Made by a program: the position numbers and the translations under genes. From Owenia fusiformis (lineage: Eukaryota > Annelida > Polychaeta > Sabellida > Oweniidae), in NCBI GenBank assembly GCA_903813345.2, contig CAIIXF020000024.1, forward strand, positions 1 through 48,000: 48,000 bases of DNA. Direction: 5' to 3'. This document shows, one piece after another, positions 11,930 through 23,052 of the stretch (positions are counted from its first letter, which is position 1; each line of letters starts with the position of its first letter). The notes beneath the pieces were generated by a model that saw nothing but the letters and a program-made list of their open reading frames with translations, was not told where the DNA came from and did not search any database.

Positions 11930-12420
11930 CATATTTATTACCAATTTGGATTTCCTGCATAATGATAAAATGTTAATGATATAGTTTTTGATAAAACCCC
12001 AGGGCCGTAGCCAGCTTTCAGTCGGGGGGGGGGGGGGTGTGTAATCGCAAAAATATTTGCGGTTTTCAGTCGTGACATACGGGACATAAGGGAGGCAAAA
12101 AAGATTTGTTTTGAATGTTGACAAAAATGATGCAAGCTTCAAACTAAAAATCATTTTAACGCTCTTTTCTTCATCTACCTAATGTTTGTATTTTATTGCT
12201 TGTGGGGAGGATGTGCGAACCCCTCGCTCCCCTTGTTACGCTTCTGAACCCAATTAAAATTCCAAAGGAATCAGCTTTATTAATTATATTTGCATATGTG
12301 AAAATGAGCTTGCATGTAGAAATTGCATTGTATGCAAACCTTCCCCCGACCGACCCAGTTATAATTATGGCTTTTAAATGATGTCTACCCATTGATGCAT
12401 GCATCGGTTAATAAGTGGTG
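11930..12420 (+). repeat. Dispersed repeat with G run (family member 1)
   Basis: It matches the reverse complement of 22300-22690 over most of its length: shared words include ATGAGCTTGCATG, TTGCATTGTATGCAAACCTT and CCCTTGATGCATGCATC with small changes. It contains the family's hallmark GCCGTAGCCAGCTTTCAGTC followed by a run of G near 12024-12037 and then AATCGCAAAAATATTTGCGG. Short frames across it are not coding. Confidence 0.65.
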
Positions 12421-13489
12421 TTAAAAATATTGTTGTAGGCCCTGGTGAAGGGAAATGTCATAAAGATTTGATGTATATTGCGATATAGCCGCGCCACCTT
12501 TGTCTTTATCCTTCCAAACGCAAACGGCAGATAAGAGGGGTTCTGGCGTACCAGAATGTTTGACGTAGGATTAAAAAGGAATGAATGATTGATCATTATA
12601 AACCTGGTGCTTAATAAGCCACTTACAATATATAATTTTAATTCTTAAGCCATGGTCACAATAACTAAAAAAGTTGCATTCTGATTTATCAAAGTCCCTC
12701 TTTACCTAACGTTTTTGAGAAAAACTATTCCAAAAGGATAGTAAAGGCTTTGGATCCCACAATGGAAAAGTTGGAGTATATATGACCGCTAAAATTCATA
12801 AATGCAAATATTTATTTTTTTTGTCTGTGTTTATTAAATTAGAATCGTAACAAAGACCTCGATTTTATGATGTATATCAGATATATGACCTAAAATTTTA
12901 TTCTGGCCATTGACAAAGACCTCAATCGCTACGCGATTTCGGTCTCTTGACAATGAACAGAATAAATGTTTGTTAAATCGGGGATAAGTTTGACAATACC
13001 CATGTTTGGGTAATTCGTTCTAACCAAATCTGTAATCTGTTCAATTCTATAAAACAATTATATTTTCAAAATTCTGCCAAGATATATAACTACATGTATG
13101 TAATTACATGTATGAACTCCAGGCTATGAACTACATGCATTAAGTTAGATCAGAGAGTTTCAAAAATAATAATCCCATCAAATAACCTGATCAATAGAAT
13201 TAGGATTTAATCCCTTACACGTAATCATCAGTGTTGATAAATATGATGTGTAATCAGAAAGAAGGAATCTGTTTTTAGATTAATGATCGAGTACCTTGAT
13301 TCAAAGCTCCTTTGACCTTATAATTTTCCAATGGTTTTAAAGTTCAGTACATACCCGGGAGTACATATACCGTAGTTCTTAGACTTTCTCATTTCTTTTT
13401 ACATTTCACGATTTTTACATGACTTTTACCCGAACATGATGATCTACATGTATCCAATTAAAAAAAAATAAGGTAGAAGTTAAGATCGA
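12421..13489. other. AT-rich sequence with one short palindrome
   Basis: No gene is recognised. An imperfect palindrome near 12924-12950 (GACC-TC-AATCGC paired with GCGATT-TC-GGTC) lies in a stretch where 'AAAGACCTC' occurs twice. Several ACATGTATG-type words occur at 13090-13130. Confidence 0.4.
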
Positions 13490-13724
13490 TTATCAACCGT
13501 CCCTAGTGGAAATTTTCATTTGCCATACATACGAAAAGGCAGATGCGAGTAGGAAGTTATCAGTTTCGCCCCCAGGTGGCTCGTTCGGGTCAGATTACAT
13601 GGCGGGTATAGTAGAAGGTTCCCTTTAACTTAAATTACATCTGTTTTAGTGGTTCAATTTTCATATTACCCTTATGTATCTAATAGTTATGCAAATCAAA
13701 ATATGTCCAGTAAATGAAAATGTT

Positions 13725-15614
13725 TTTTTATTTTTTTTATTTAAAATTTATTAGACTTAACTTATATAAAAAAAATAGAAAAATTTACAAAAATATTACA
13801 ATGAGCTCTTTGAGCTGCTATTCATTCAGTATAGACAATAAGAAGTAAAATTATTTCTACACAGTTCTTACAAGTTTTTCCTTTTCTAACATTAATGTTA
13901 GGTTACCTTCTCCATTGGATACTTTGAAGTCATGTATGACTTTTTGATTAACAGGCATTCATATAATACATTTTTTCTACTTGAGATATACCAAGTTTTT
14001 GATTTTCATCTAAATTCAACTTGGCCCATAAGCTTTTTATGACTGGACACTTCACAAAATAATGCATTGAGTCATCTCTAGCATTACAAAATTTACATTT
14101 GTTAATTTTCTCTATGTTACACCTGTTAAGATAAACACCATTTGCATGTATATTTTGGAGTATCTTCCACTGTATAATCAATAAAGAAGTGTATTTAGTA
14201 CATTTAAACATCTCACACCATATATCTTGTGTTAAAATATTTCCATTAAGAATTACATCACATTTTCTTGCTAAGACTAACTTCTCCCTGATGTTCTTTG
14301 AAGTCAAATGTTTTAAATCTGTGTCTTTAAAATATAAAGTACCATTGCACTGTACTCTAGAAATAATTTTATCTTGCCTTAGACATGCTTTCAACATGTT
14401 AAATTGTAAAAGTGTTTGACCATTTCTTCCTACTTTTTGAGCAAGTTCTTCATATGTCATTAATCTGTTGTTTAAAATAATATCATTTATGATTCATATG
14501 CTCATTTAGCTGTAAGTTACTTGCTTGTTGCATAACAAATGGTAACAAAATAGATATGTTTGTTGCGGTTAATTTATTAGCACTTTATATATGTGCAAAG
14601 AAAACATATTGTACATGTTATGCAAGTTGGGCCAATTTTATATATATAACATCATTTTTTATCCAATTTGAAAAACATAGTGGAGATCTGTTCCAAGTTA
14701 TATCTTTTGTTGTTCCATAATATATTTGGATCACTGTACTCACTGTGATTTAACCATGTTATCAATATTGTTTTGTAGAATGAGTTTAGATTTTCACATC
14801 CTTTTAACTCAACACTTGAAATGTTACTGTTAAAAACACTTAGGTTCTTACCCATTGTGTTGTACATATATCTAGGAATGCATTTCCAGTGCCCATTAGT
14901 TGGGTTTTGGAGTTTTTTAATCCATAAGATAGAAAATGCTTTTTGCATATCTTTACAGTAAATCATCTTAAGCCCTCCATTTTTATAATCTTGAACCATT
15001 ACATCACGCTAAACCTTATCAGGACACCTTTTTAATTCATCCTCTTTGAACTTACCCCTTGACCATAAAAATTTAAAAATCATAGTGTTGATTCTATTTA
15101 AAATATTTTCTGGCAAAATAAAGGCTTGCATTATATATGCAAACTGTGATAACAAGAATGATTTGGCTAGCACTACTTTGCCTATGATTGATACATATCT
15201 ACCAGACCATGATTTCATTCTTTTTTTACACCTACTAAATATTGAGTCTATGTTTTATGTGCTAAAAACAATACCTAAAATTTTTATACAATTATCGGGG
15301 AAAAGCTTCCATTTAACATTTCCAACAGTGTCGTTTCTGTTCTTCCATATGCCCAACCACAATGCTTCAGTTTTACTCATATTAATCTTAAGACCTGACA
15401 TTTCATAGAAAGTCTCCAGTACCGATAAATATCTCTGTAAAGACTCCGACCTGTTAAGGAATAATGTTGCATCATCTGCATATTGTAATATCTTTAATTC
15501 TTCCTCAAATCCTGGCATTTTAATACCCTGAATGTTAAGGTCAGAGCGTATTTTACAAGATAATAATTCACAAGATATAATAAATAATAGGGGAGAAAGT
15601 GGACAGCCTTGACG
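13725..15614 (-). mobile_element. 5'-truncated L1/Tx1-like LINE on the minus strand
   Basis: Flanked by a perfect 13-bp direct repeat AAATGAAAATGTT (13712-13724 and 15615-15627). The plus-strand T-rich stretch at 13725-13745 is the element's A-rich 3' tail, with AATAAA-like words upstream of it on the minus strand. The 5' end begins at the RQGCPLSP motif of the reverse transcriptase. A long target duplication, poly(A) tail and 5' truncation are the signature of target-primed reverse transcription. Confidence 0.85.
13948..15614 (-). pseudogene. Dead L1/Tx1-like reverse transcriptase, C-terminal half
   Basis: Minus-strand reading in order: RQGCPLSPLLF (motif B, starting at 15614), QYADDATLFL (motif C), SGLKINMSKTEALWLG, then in a new frame WSGRYVSIIGKVVLAKSFLL and INTMIFKFLWSRGK (15218-15009), then YKNGGLKMI and ILWIKKLQNP (14999-14652), and finally a Cys-x2-Cys-x7-His-x4-Cys knuckle KCKFCNARDDSMHYFVKCP in 14460-13948. 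The pieces lie in separate frames with stops between them, so it cannot give one protein. Motif choice (QYADD, SGLKIN, GGLKMI) resembles the L1/Tx1 group and differs from the LINE in giant copy 1. Confidence 0.85.
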
Positions 15615-15690
15615 AAATGAAAATGTTATCTGACGAATACAAGAAAAGATATTTCACTTTTTGTGATTTTGTAACATGGGCTTTATGGAG

Positions 15691-16861
15691 AATCAACCCA
15701 AGCTAGAAGTCACACTTTCAAAAATAATTAAATTTTCAAACTTGATAAATAATTTTCGAAACCATATTTGTAAATGTACTTTTACATGTAGATTTCAAAT
15801 ATAACATCGCTTTGACTGAATTTTGAATATTTAATGGCGTAAATCAAGATTGTTTCTACTCGCATCTAGTCTATTCCTCGGAATTTTAACTTCGTTCATG
15901 TATGGGCGCTTATTAGATGTCTGAAGGGTTAATTTTCAATTTTCTAAATGCCCTGGGCGCTAATTACAGAGAATACGATATTTCAATTATTTGGGATTGT
16001 ACGACTTTTCTGAATGATTACGCTACACATATACACGCATATGTGAGCCTGAAACTATTATTTGAATATATTTTAAGATGAGTTCCTAATGCGTAAATCT
16101 CGTTTGTTCCGTCTACATTTATGGCAAGGTCGCATACGGGACCATAGATATCTCTTTATTTTCAACATTTTGATAGCGATTCTTTAACATTTTGGATCAG
16201 AAAGACTAATCAAGGATAAAGACGCTTTACCCCCCCCCCCCCCAATCATTTTCAATATGTACATGTAAGTAACATGTAAGTATAAACACTGGGCGAAGTG
16301 ACCAAATATAAACAATTTTAATCACAAATAATCAGTGAATAAATGATTATTATCTGGTTAAAACCTATTATCGTGACTATTATTGGTGGTTATCGCTGAT
16401 TACCGAGACTTATTAATCAACAATAACTGGTGTTTTCACTGGTTATTAAGATAATCAATTCTTATTAATGTGTAGCCAATGGCAAAAATTCCAACTGATT
16501 ATTATGTCAAGTGATTATTCCCCCAACTGATTATCGCTTTGTTTTCATTAGCAATTAAAACCGTCTGCCATTCATGCGTCTAGCGCTTCCAATTATTATC
16601 CTTTGAATAAACAAACTATAGCTTTTGTCTAGGTAAAGAATATGAATTTTTGCGAAATTGAATTTTTTATTCAGATATCATTTTTTAATTCATTATCAAC
16701 CAAACAAAAAATAAAAGAAACACATTTTTAGAATTTCATTTAATGTTAGATTTTATTTAGCTGTCCAACTTCAATTACCAGGATTCGAGATTTTTCATTA
16801 GCAATTATAATGCAGCAGAATTCTGCAATTTAATCAATAGTTTATACTAATTAGTAGTAAT
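15691..16861. other. AT-rich sequence; TGATTATT-rich block at 16320-16560
   Basis: No gene is recognised. A C run lies at 16231-16244. The stretch 16320-16560 is rich in GATTAT and TTATC words and shares some words (AACTGATTATCG, GATTATTATGT) in inverted orientation with 19100-19320, suggesting two decayed members of one repeat family. Confidence 0.4.
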
Positions 16862-16960
16862 TAAAGAATATCACCAAGAAAATATTTTATCATCGTGTAG
16901 AAAGTCCAATCCAAAATCTGGTAAATGTATTGCATTTATAGAAGCAATAACGTTGTGATA
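16862..16960 (-). repeat. Fragment of the dispersed G-run repeat family
   Basis: ATTTTATCATCGTGTAGAAA and GTCCAATCCAAAATCTGGTA match, with changes, the block at about 22590-22660. Only this end of the family is present here. Confidence 0.5.
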
Positions 16961-17339
16961 CCCCTGTAAAACTATAATTAAAATGTTTGATATGAAATTC
17001 GATTGACGGGAATAAGAAATACAAATCAATACTTTTACATAATATCCAGTGTATTGAAATAAGATGTTATAACAAAGGCAATTGAAAAACTTCAATCTCA
17101 GTGAAACTCCCTAAATCTGTTTAAGGGAAGCCTTCATTCAAGCACTGAAATTTAAGTTTAAGAGGAAGAATCCAGTGTCCCGTGTGTTCACTACCCCCTC
17201 CCATCCCCAATTATTTAACTACATGTGTGCTCCAATGTGTTTCATTTCTGTGTTTAATAAATGCAATCAATATGATAGTTCTATATTACTCATTATTACC
17301 GTAGAGCAAATGTGCGCAAGGTTAAATTTTAATCTTATT

Positions 17340-17640
17340 GAATTATGTTAATTAGTTGCTTGGATGGTAGATTGTTTGTTTGCTTGTTTATTAGCACGAT
17401 TGATTGCTTGATTGGCCGTTTACTTGCTTACATTCTTTCTTTGTTGCTTTGCTGCTTCCTTGGTTTCTTGCATTAGAGTTTAATTAGCTACTTGCTTGGT
17501 TGGTTTGTCGGTTGTTTGCTTGCTTTATTTGTAAGTTGAATGGTTTGTTTTTTTACTTGTTTAGTTTCCTGCTTGCTTGGATGGTCGTTTGCTTGGTTGC
17601 TTGGTTGGTTACTTGCGTGGTTGGTTGCTGAGTTATTGAT
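17340..17640. repeat. TTGCTTGGT-type low-complexity block
   Basis: An imperfect minisatellite made of words such as TTGCTTGGTTGG, GTTTGCTTGC and TTACTTGC, about 300 bases long and strongly T+G-rich on the plus strand. It has no coding potential. Confidence 0.75.
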
Positions 17641-17965
17641 TTAAAACTTTCTAAATATCCATAGGCGTAGCCAAGGAGGAGGGGGGGGGGGGGGTTGCGA
17701 AAACCAATAAAGATTAAAAACCCTGAGAAAGAGGACTCAAAGAGCTTTTAAATGCTTTTTATTTGAAGCTACTAGCTCACTTTGGAAGGAACTTGCAACC
17801 AGTTTTTGTAAAATTCAATATAAAAATCATTTTTGGCTTGTTTGTGTCATAATCGCACCCCCTTGTTTATGTCACAATCGCACCCCCCCCCCGACTGAAA
17901 ACCGAAATATTTTTGGCAATCGCCCTCCCCCTGACTGAAAGCAGGCTACGCCCCTGATATCTGTA
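17641..17965 (-). repeat. Dispersed CGTAGCC/G-run repeat, two parts
   Basis: At 17660-17692 a GGCGTAGCCAAGGAGGAGG word leads into a G run. At 17850-17960 the minus strand reads GGGGCGTAGCCTGCTTTCAG, then a G-rich tract, ATATTTCGGTTTTCAGTC, a second G run and TGCGATT words. The pair 'TTTCAGTC + G run + TGCGATT' occurs twice in tandem. Related pieces lie at 12001-12070, 19432-19520 and 22495-22570. Confidence 0.6.
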
Positions 17966-20024
17966 ATTGGCCATCAATAAACTATATGTATATTGTGAGC
18001 ATTTATGGGTTTTGATAACACAAGTTCTTATACATGTATAATTAATCAAATTTCATATTGTATCATGTTGGCTAAATCGTTTCAAGTGAAGAATTAAGAA
18101 CTGTAATCGGGCTTAGTTTGAGCCAGGGAACAAAATGTAATCAGATGGACGGATTAATTAATATTTGTTTTGATAAATGAGTATTATAGGTTATAGGCAG
18201 TATCATGGGAACCAAGTAATCGTGTATAGGATTATTTTTTGTTTACTTCAGAATTGAGTGAACCATCTGAAGTTTTAAAAGCAAGGATCAATAAATACAT
18301 CTAATCAAGATCAAATATTAGAAATCTATTTTTGATTGGACAAATTCTTGTTCTCGAATGTCAAAGAGAACCTTCATTATCTTTATTCATTTAGAATTTA
18401 GATTTGAATTATTTCAATCAAACGTGTGTTGATGCTCCGAGCTAATACTATTAATTGACAAAATGTTGCAATAGGGGGGGGGGCATTTTCTGTCTTCATT
18501 ACATTACTTTTGTACATTATTACATACACAGTAAACGCGACCCGATCGGGAGGGGATTCGGGTTGTGCACAGTGCACAATTTGTTATCTCTTTATGCATG
18601 TTTTACTGCCAAATTAATATAAAAACAAGCTGGAGAAACATAAGTATTTATTTTGTATTTTGTTACCACACGTCAAAAGGCGCATTTGAAGTTCAGAAAA
18701 TGTAAGAAGACTTGGCTAGACATTATGTACTTACATATTTATATGTTACGTATTTATTTTGTATTCAATTCGAATTCTGTTCACTCGCACTCCTTGGACC
18801 ACCCCCACCCCTTGGCAATTGTATACATTTATGCATTTATACAATTGTAGCCCATCACAAAGTTCATTTATTTCATAAAAGCATCAAGGGACAATGCCTC
18901 TAAACACTAAGATAAAGAAATTAACTTCCGTAGAAACATCCTGTAGTGGAAAAAACAAATGGCTTTTCATAACGGATTAGAATAGCCAGTCTTTCTAATT
19001 ATATAATATATTAGATACATTTTAAATTCCTTTATACTTCTTATCACAGACAGGTTGATCATTTTATTTAGACAAGAGATTGTATTCCAGCAGTGTCATA
19101 TGTAAGTAGCCCTTTGAAGTTTAATCAATCACGATAATCAGTTGGTCGGTTATTTAGTAAAGAAAAAAGTGTTTATCGCAAGACCATGCCTGTTGCCATT
19201 GTGTCTAGCCTTTGAAAGTTATAATTAGGTCAGGATCAGACTGTGTCTGGTTATTAATGATAATTCTAAAAAATTAATCGCTGATTATTATGTGTTAATT
19301 CCAACCTGTTTGTCTAGTGAAACATAATGAGTAAGAGTAACCCGGGCAGAAAAACTACTCGCATTATTATGTTCCCCGAGATAGATCCTAGAAGTAGCGA
19401 ATAACGTAAATTGATTAATACACTGTATAGGCAGGGGAGTAGCAAGCTTTCAGTCTGTGGTGCTCTTTTCTTCCTCTATCTCATGGCGATCAAACACCGC
19501 TCCCCCCTAGCTACGCCTTTGCATCTATTGAATGTCCATGGCCCATGTACATGTAATGACTTTTGTACATAGTTATTTTTTACTATTGGACTGTTGTGGA
19601 TGTCACAGTGCCTCCCATCCATACCCCCCCCCCCCGCTAATTACAGGTATACACTTTTTACTCATAACATCTTCCTGTTTCACCTGAAACATGGTCTGAT
19701 ATTATGAGGCATGTTCTGTGATCTGAGCACATCAGATGAGAAGAGTTGCAACTGTCAATAAGTGTGAAAGTTATCATGTTATAATTTACCTAATGTCAAT
19801 ACATTACATACATGTAATAGATATGTATTGCATTTAACAGCAGATATTAGCACCGGCACATGTACAACAGTTTAATGACCCCACTCTGATCATAGCACCT
19901 TTCTGTTTCTCCTGAAACATCTCAGGGCTGAGAAGAAATGAGATGTCATGCTTTATCATGATGTTATGACCCCGATTAGATGAACTATTAGCTGGGATGA
20001 AAGATCAAAATCCTCAATTTTGGA
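17966..20024. other. AT-rich sequence, no gene recognised
   Basis: Contains G or C runs at 18475-18483 and 19625-19635 and a decayed member of the CGTAGCC repeat family at 19432-19520 (AAGCTTTCAGTC and CTAGCTACGCC). The block 19100-19320 shares words with 16320-16560 in inverted orientation. Nothing else is supported. Confidence 0.4.
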
Positions 20025-21840
20025 CTCTCCTAGATCACCAAAAAACGGTTATGCGCAAACAAAACTCCCTCAAAACACACACTATCAACACAAAAAATAC
20101 CTCACAATAAAGGATGAAAGAAAAACAACACAACCAAACCAGACTTAAACAATAAACTAACCACACACAGACACAATCAACTAATATGCATACACCCTCC
20201 CAATACAACACAAATATGGGAAGATCAAAATATCTGAAATACGGACCATTAAACCCCACATTCAAGTTAATATCTCAACAACAAGATATGATACCAACAT
20301 AATACACCCACCAACAGGAAGCAAAAACATTAAGCAAGCCGCCTGAATCAACAGAAAAACGATTTACCGACCATAGATCCATCCTAAACACCACCAAACC
20401 TAAACCAACTTCACAAATCGAAAATACCGCAAAATGCCGAAAACACCAAAAAACGTCCAAACACGGAAAAGTTAACAACCCTTCTAATACACACAATATG
20501 AACATTACATATACCTGGCCATGAAGCTAACACAATGAACTAAACAACCAAATTAAATTTCAACATCGAACTGACCATACCATGATGCAATCAACCAATA
20601 CGCATACACCCTCCCGATAAAACACAAATATGAGAAAATCAAATATTTGAAATACGGGCCATCAAACCCTACATTCAAGTTAATATCTCAACAACAAGAT
20701 ATGCCACGAACATAATGCACACACCAACGGAAAGCTAAAACATTAAACAAATCACCTGAACCATCAAAAGACAATTTACCTACCATAGACCCGTGCTAGT
20801 CACCACCAAACTCAAACCGCAAAATGACGAAAACACCAAAACGCGACTAAACACCAAAAAACCAACAACTCTTCTAATACACACAATATGAACATAACAT
20901 ATACCTGACTATGAAGCTGAAACAATGAACAAAACAACCAGATTCAATTTCAACATTGAACCGACCATACCCCGATGAAATTAACCAATACACATACACC
21001 CTCCCGATAAAACACAAATAAGGGAAAATCAAAATATTAAAAATACGGGTCATTAAACCTTACATTCAAGTTAATATCTCAACAACAAGATATGCCACAA
21101 ACATAATGCACATACCAACTGAAAACTAAAACATTAAACAAGCCACCTGAACCAACAGAAAAACGATTCACCGACCATAGACCTAACCTAGACACCGACA
21201 AACTCAAACCAACTCAACAATTCGAAAATACCGGAATACAAAAAATACAACCAAACACGAACAAATTAATGCCTCCTCGAACACACAAAATATCAACACA
21301 AGACACAAGACAATAAAGCGCAAATAATGAACATAACAACCAAACCAAATTCCAGCACTGAACTGACGATACCCTAATAAAATTAATCAATACACACACG
21401 TGTTCGATTAAAACAGAATACAAAAAAATCGAAATATTCAAAATACGGACCACTAAACGGTACATTTAGGTTAATATCTCAACAACAAGATATGCTAGCA
21501 ACATATCACATATACCAACGAAAAGCTGAAACACTAAACAAACCACCTGAACCACCAAAATGCAATTTACCCACCCTCAACCTACCACAGACACCGCCAA
21601 ACGCACACCAACGCAACAAATTGAAAACACCACAAAATGCCACAAAACAACCGAACACGAACAAGCCAACAACCCTTTAAATACACAAAATATCAACATA
21701 TCACATACATGACCATATGACTTAACCACATACCAAACCAAACCAAATTTATCAATAAACTGACCACGCCTTTATGCAATAAACCAATACGCATAAACAA
21801 CCACCCCCCTCCCGCCAAAAATGAATACGGGAAACCTGTT
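20025..21840 (+). repeat. ~400-bp A+C-rich tandem repeat, about 4.5 units
   Basis: The word TTCAAGTTAATATCTCAACA, or a close variant, recurs at 20261, 20674, 21065 and 21465, giving periods of 413, 391 and 400. Each unit contains a perfect 6-bp hairpin, ATATCT-CAACAACA-AGATAT (20270-20289, 20683-20702, 21074-21093, 21474-21493), unchanged in all four units while the rest has drifted. The plus strand is very poor in G and T. The hydrophobic minus-strand frames (20035-20265, 20275-20505, 21214-21465) are by-products of that composition. A hammerhead ribozyme follows 70 bases after the array. Confidence 0.85.
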
Positions 21841-21911
21841 AAAATACAACTGAATGATAGAAAAGAAAACAGCATTTTCATGCACAACCCAATCACATAG
21901 AACACTCTTTC

Positions 21912-22025
21912 GGCCGCTGAGGAAGAACAATCATGGGATACCCCCATGAGTTCGAAACATCTTGGGCCCTTATAATGACCAACATATAAGGGAGAAGATC
22001 CGCTACAGGTTCGGGATGTCCGGCC
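21912..22025 (+). ncRNA. Type I hammerhead self-cleaving ribozyme
   Basis: The plus strand folds as a full hammerhead. Stem I: GGCCG (21912-21916) with CGGCC (22021-22025). Core CTGAGGA at 21917-21923. Stem II: GAAC (21925-21928) with GTTC (21950-21953), extended by TCATGGG (21931-21937) with CCCATGA (21943-21949). Core GAAA at 21954-21957. Stem III: CATC (21958-21961) with GATG (22015-22018), extended by four more pairs including wobbles. U at 22019 and C at 22020 give a GUC site, so cleavage is expected after 22020. Stem I is open, hence type I. One extra A (21924) lies between the core A9 and G10.1; I recall a natural viroid hammerhead with an extra nucleotide there. Stem III encloses a second hairpin, CCCTTATA/TATAAGGG (21967-21974 and 21985-21992). 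Such ribozymes are known in Penelope-like elements and retrozymes. No reverse transcriptase is seen nearby. Confidence 0.85.
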
Positions 22026-22299
22026 TCTCTCTACGTGAATGAAGATAGGGAATAACACACCAATGTCATTACCCTAGGATCTACCAAATATACACGACCC
22101 GTCTCATGAGTACTGACGGTGGTTAGGGGAAGCTTAGCTACTAGACCTCGTCTCCTAGGTCCCCCGAACGAGCCCTCTCACCATTAATACAGATTGCATG
22201 ACATATGCGTATTTACTACAGGTGATGTCTCAGGACATTCTCTAAGTCACCACTCCCAAAAACCAAATCTTCAGCATGGCCTCCGTACCAATATTCTTA
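22026..22299. other. Flank downstream of the ribozyme
   Basis: Base composition is less AT-rich than the surroundings. A weak outer extension of ribozyme stem I is possible (CACATAG upstream at about 21892 with CTACGTG at 22031-22037, one mismatch). No reading frame is recognised. It may be the rest of the ribozyme-bearing retroelement. Confidence 0.4.
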
Positions 22300-22690
22300 A
22301 CTCCACTTCTTAACAGATGCATGCATCAAGGGGTAGATATCATTCAAAATACATAAACATGACAGGGTCTGTCGGGGAAAGGTTTGCATACAATGCAATT
22401 TCTTCATGCAAGCTCATTTTCACATATGCACATATAATAATTAATAAAGTCTTGGGAATTTTAATTGCATAATTTTTGTAAAAATTCAAAACAAATCTTT
22501 TTGCCTCACTTGTCATGATTACACCCCCTCCCCCCCCCCCGACTAAAAGTCATGTTGGCTCCAGCCCGGGGGTTATATTTAAAACTATATCATCAACGTT
22601 TTATCATTATGCAGAAAGTCCAATATGAAATCTAAAATCAGGTAAATATGTTGCATCTTGTATGAGAACTTGTATCTATAACTATTTTTG
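22300..22690 (-). repeat. Dispersed repeat with C run (family member 2)
   Basis: Inverted relative to 11930-12420. It includes the ACCCCCTCC and C-run stretch near 22510-22540 followed by GACTAAAAGTCATGTTGGCT, the counterpart of the CAGCTTTCAGTC plus G-run hallmark. Its far end matches the fragment at 16862-16960. Confidence 0.65.
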
Positions 22691-23052
22691 AGGTTATGAG
22701 TATTGGCTATCAATTTTTTCTTCAACATGTATTGTAATGACTTCAGTATAAATTAGATGTTCCTTGGTCTTCTTGCTTAGTTCCATTACAACTTTTGGTC
22801 CTTTCCCTTTGGCACTAGTGCTTATATATTTACACCCAAATTCAAAAAATGTCCCAATTCAGGTTTGAAAAATCTAATTTTTGAAGTCAGAGTAGCGCTG
22901 ATTATTTCTTGTTGAGACAAAAGAACATATATTGATAGATAATACTGTGAAATATTTTCAACAATCTCCTCCTCGTTTTCAAGATATTGCATATTGTATG
23001 TCGACCAAAGTTTATTGGAATAAGGCATAAAAAATCCTCCGTTACTACACAT
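22691..23052 (-). other. Possible remnant of a coding sequence, unidentified
   Basis: On the minus strand 23052-22822 is open for 76 residues (ending in the words PELGHFLNLGV). A second frame then covers about 22850-22695 (SAKGKGPKVVMELSKK, HLIYTEVITIHVEEKIDS, stop), so a frame change near 22850 would join them. The word GHFxNLGV recurs on the minus strand at about 35720-35740, so this may be a repeated sequence and not a gene. I do not recognise the product. Confidence 0.25.

Larger units (their letters stand above)
13490..15690 (+). repeat. Diverged solitary copy of the 7940-8200 block, split by a LINE
   Basis: 13490-13724 and 15615-15690 resemble the block at about 7940-8190 in giant copy 1 (CTCGTTCGGGTCAGAT-ACATGGCGGGTA, then TTCCCTTTAACTTAAA, then TTTCACTTTTTGTGATTTTG), with clearly more divergence than the giant copies show among themselves. 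The block thus also exists alone in the genome and was probably captured by the giant element. A LINE interrupts it at 13725-15614. Confidence 0.65.

Noticed and set aside
17340-17640. Possible telomeric repeat tract
   Set aside because: TTGCTTGGT-like words are irregular and do not match the TTAGGG or TTAGG telomere motifs.
20035-21465. Minus-strand hydrophobic frames in the A+C-rich array, looking like small membrane proteins
   Set aside because: They follow from the G+T-rich composition of that strand, do not keep a common frame between repeat units and have no start or motif conservation.
21400-22700. CRISPR-like interpretation of the tandem repeats
   Set aside because: Units are ~400 bp with no short repeat and unique spacer pattern, and the sequence context is eukaryotic.
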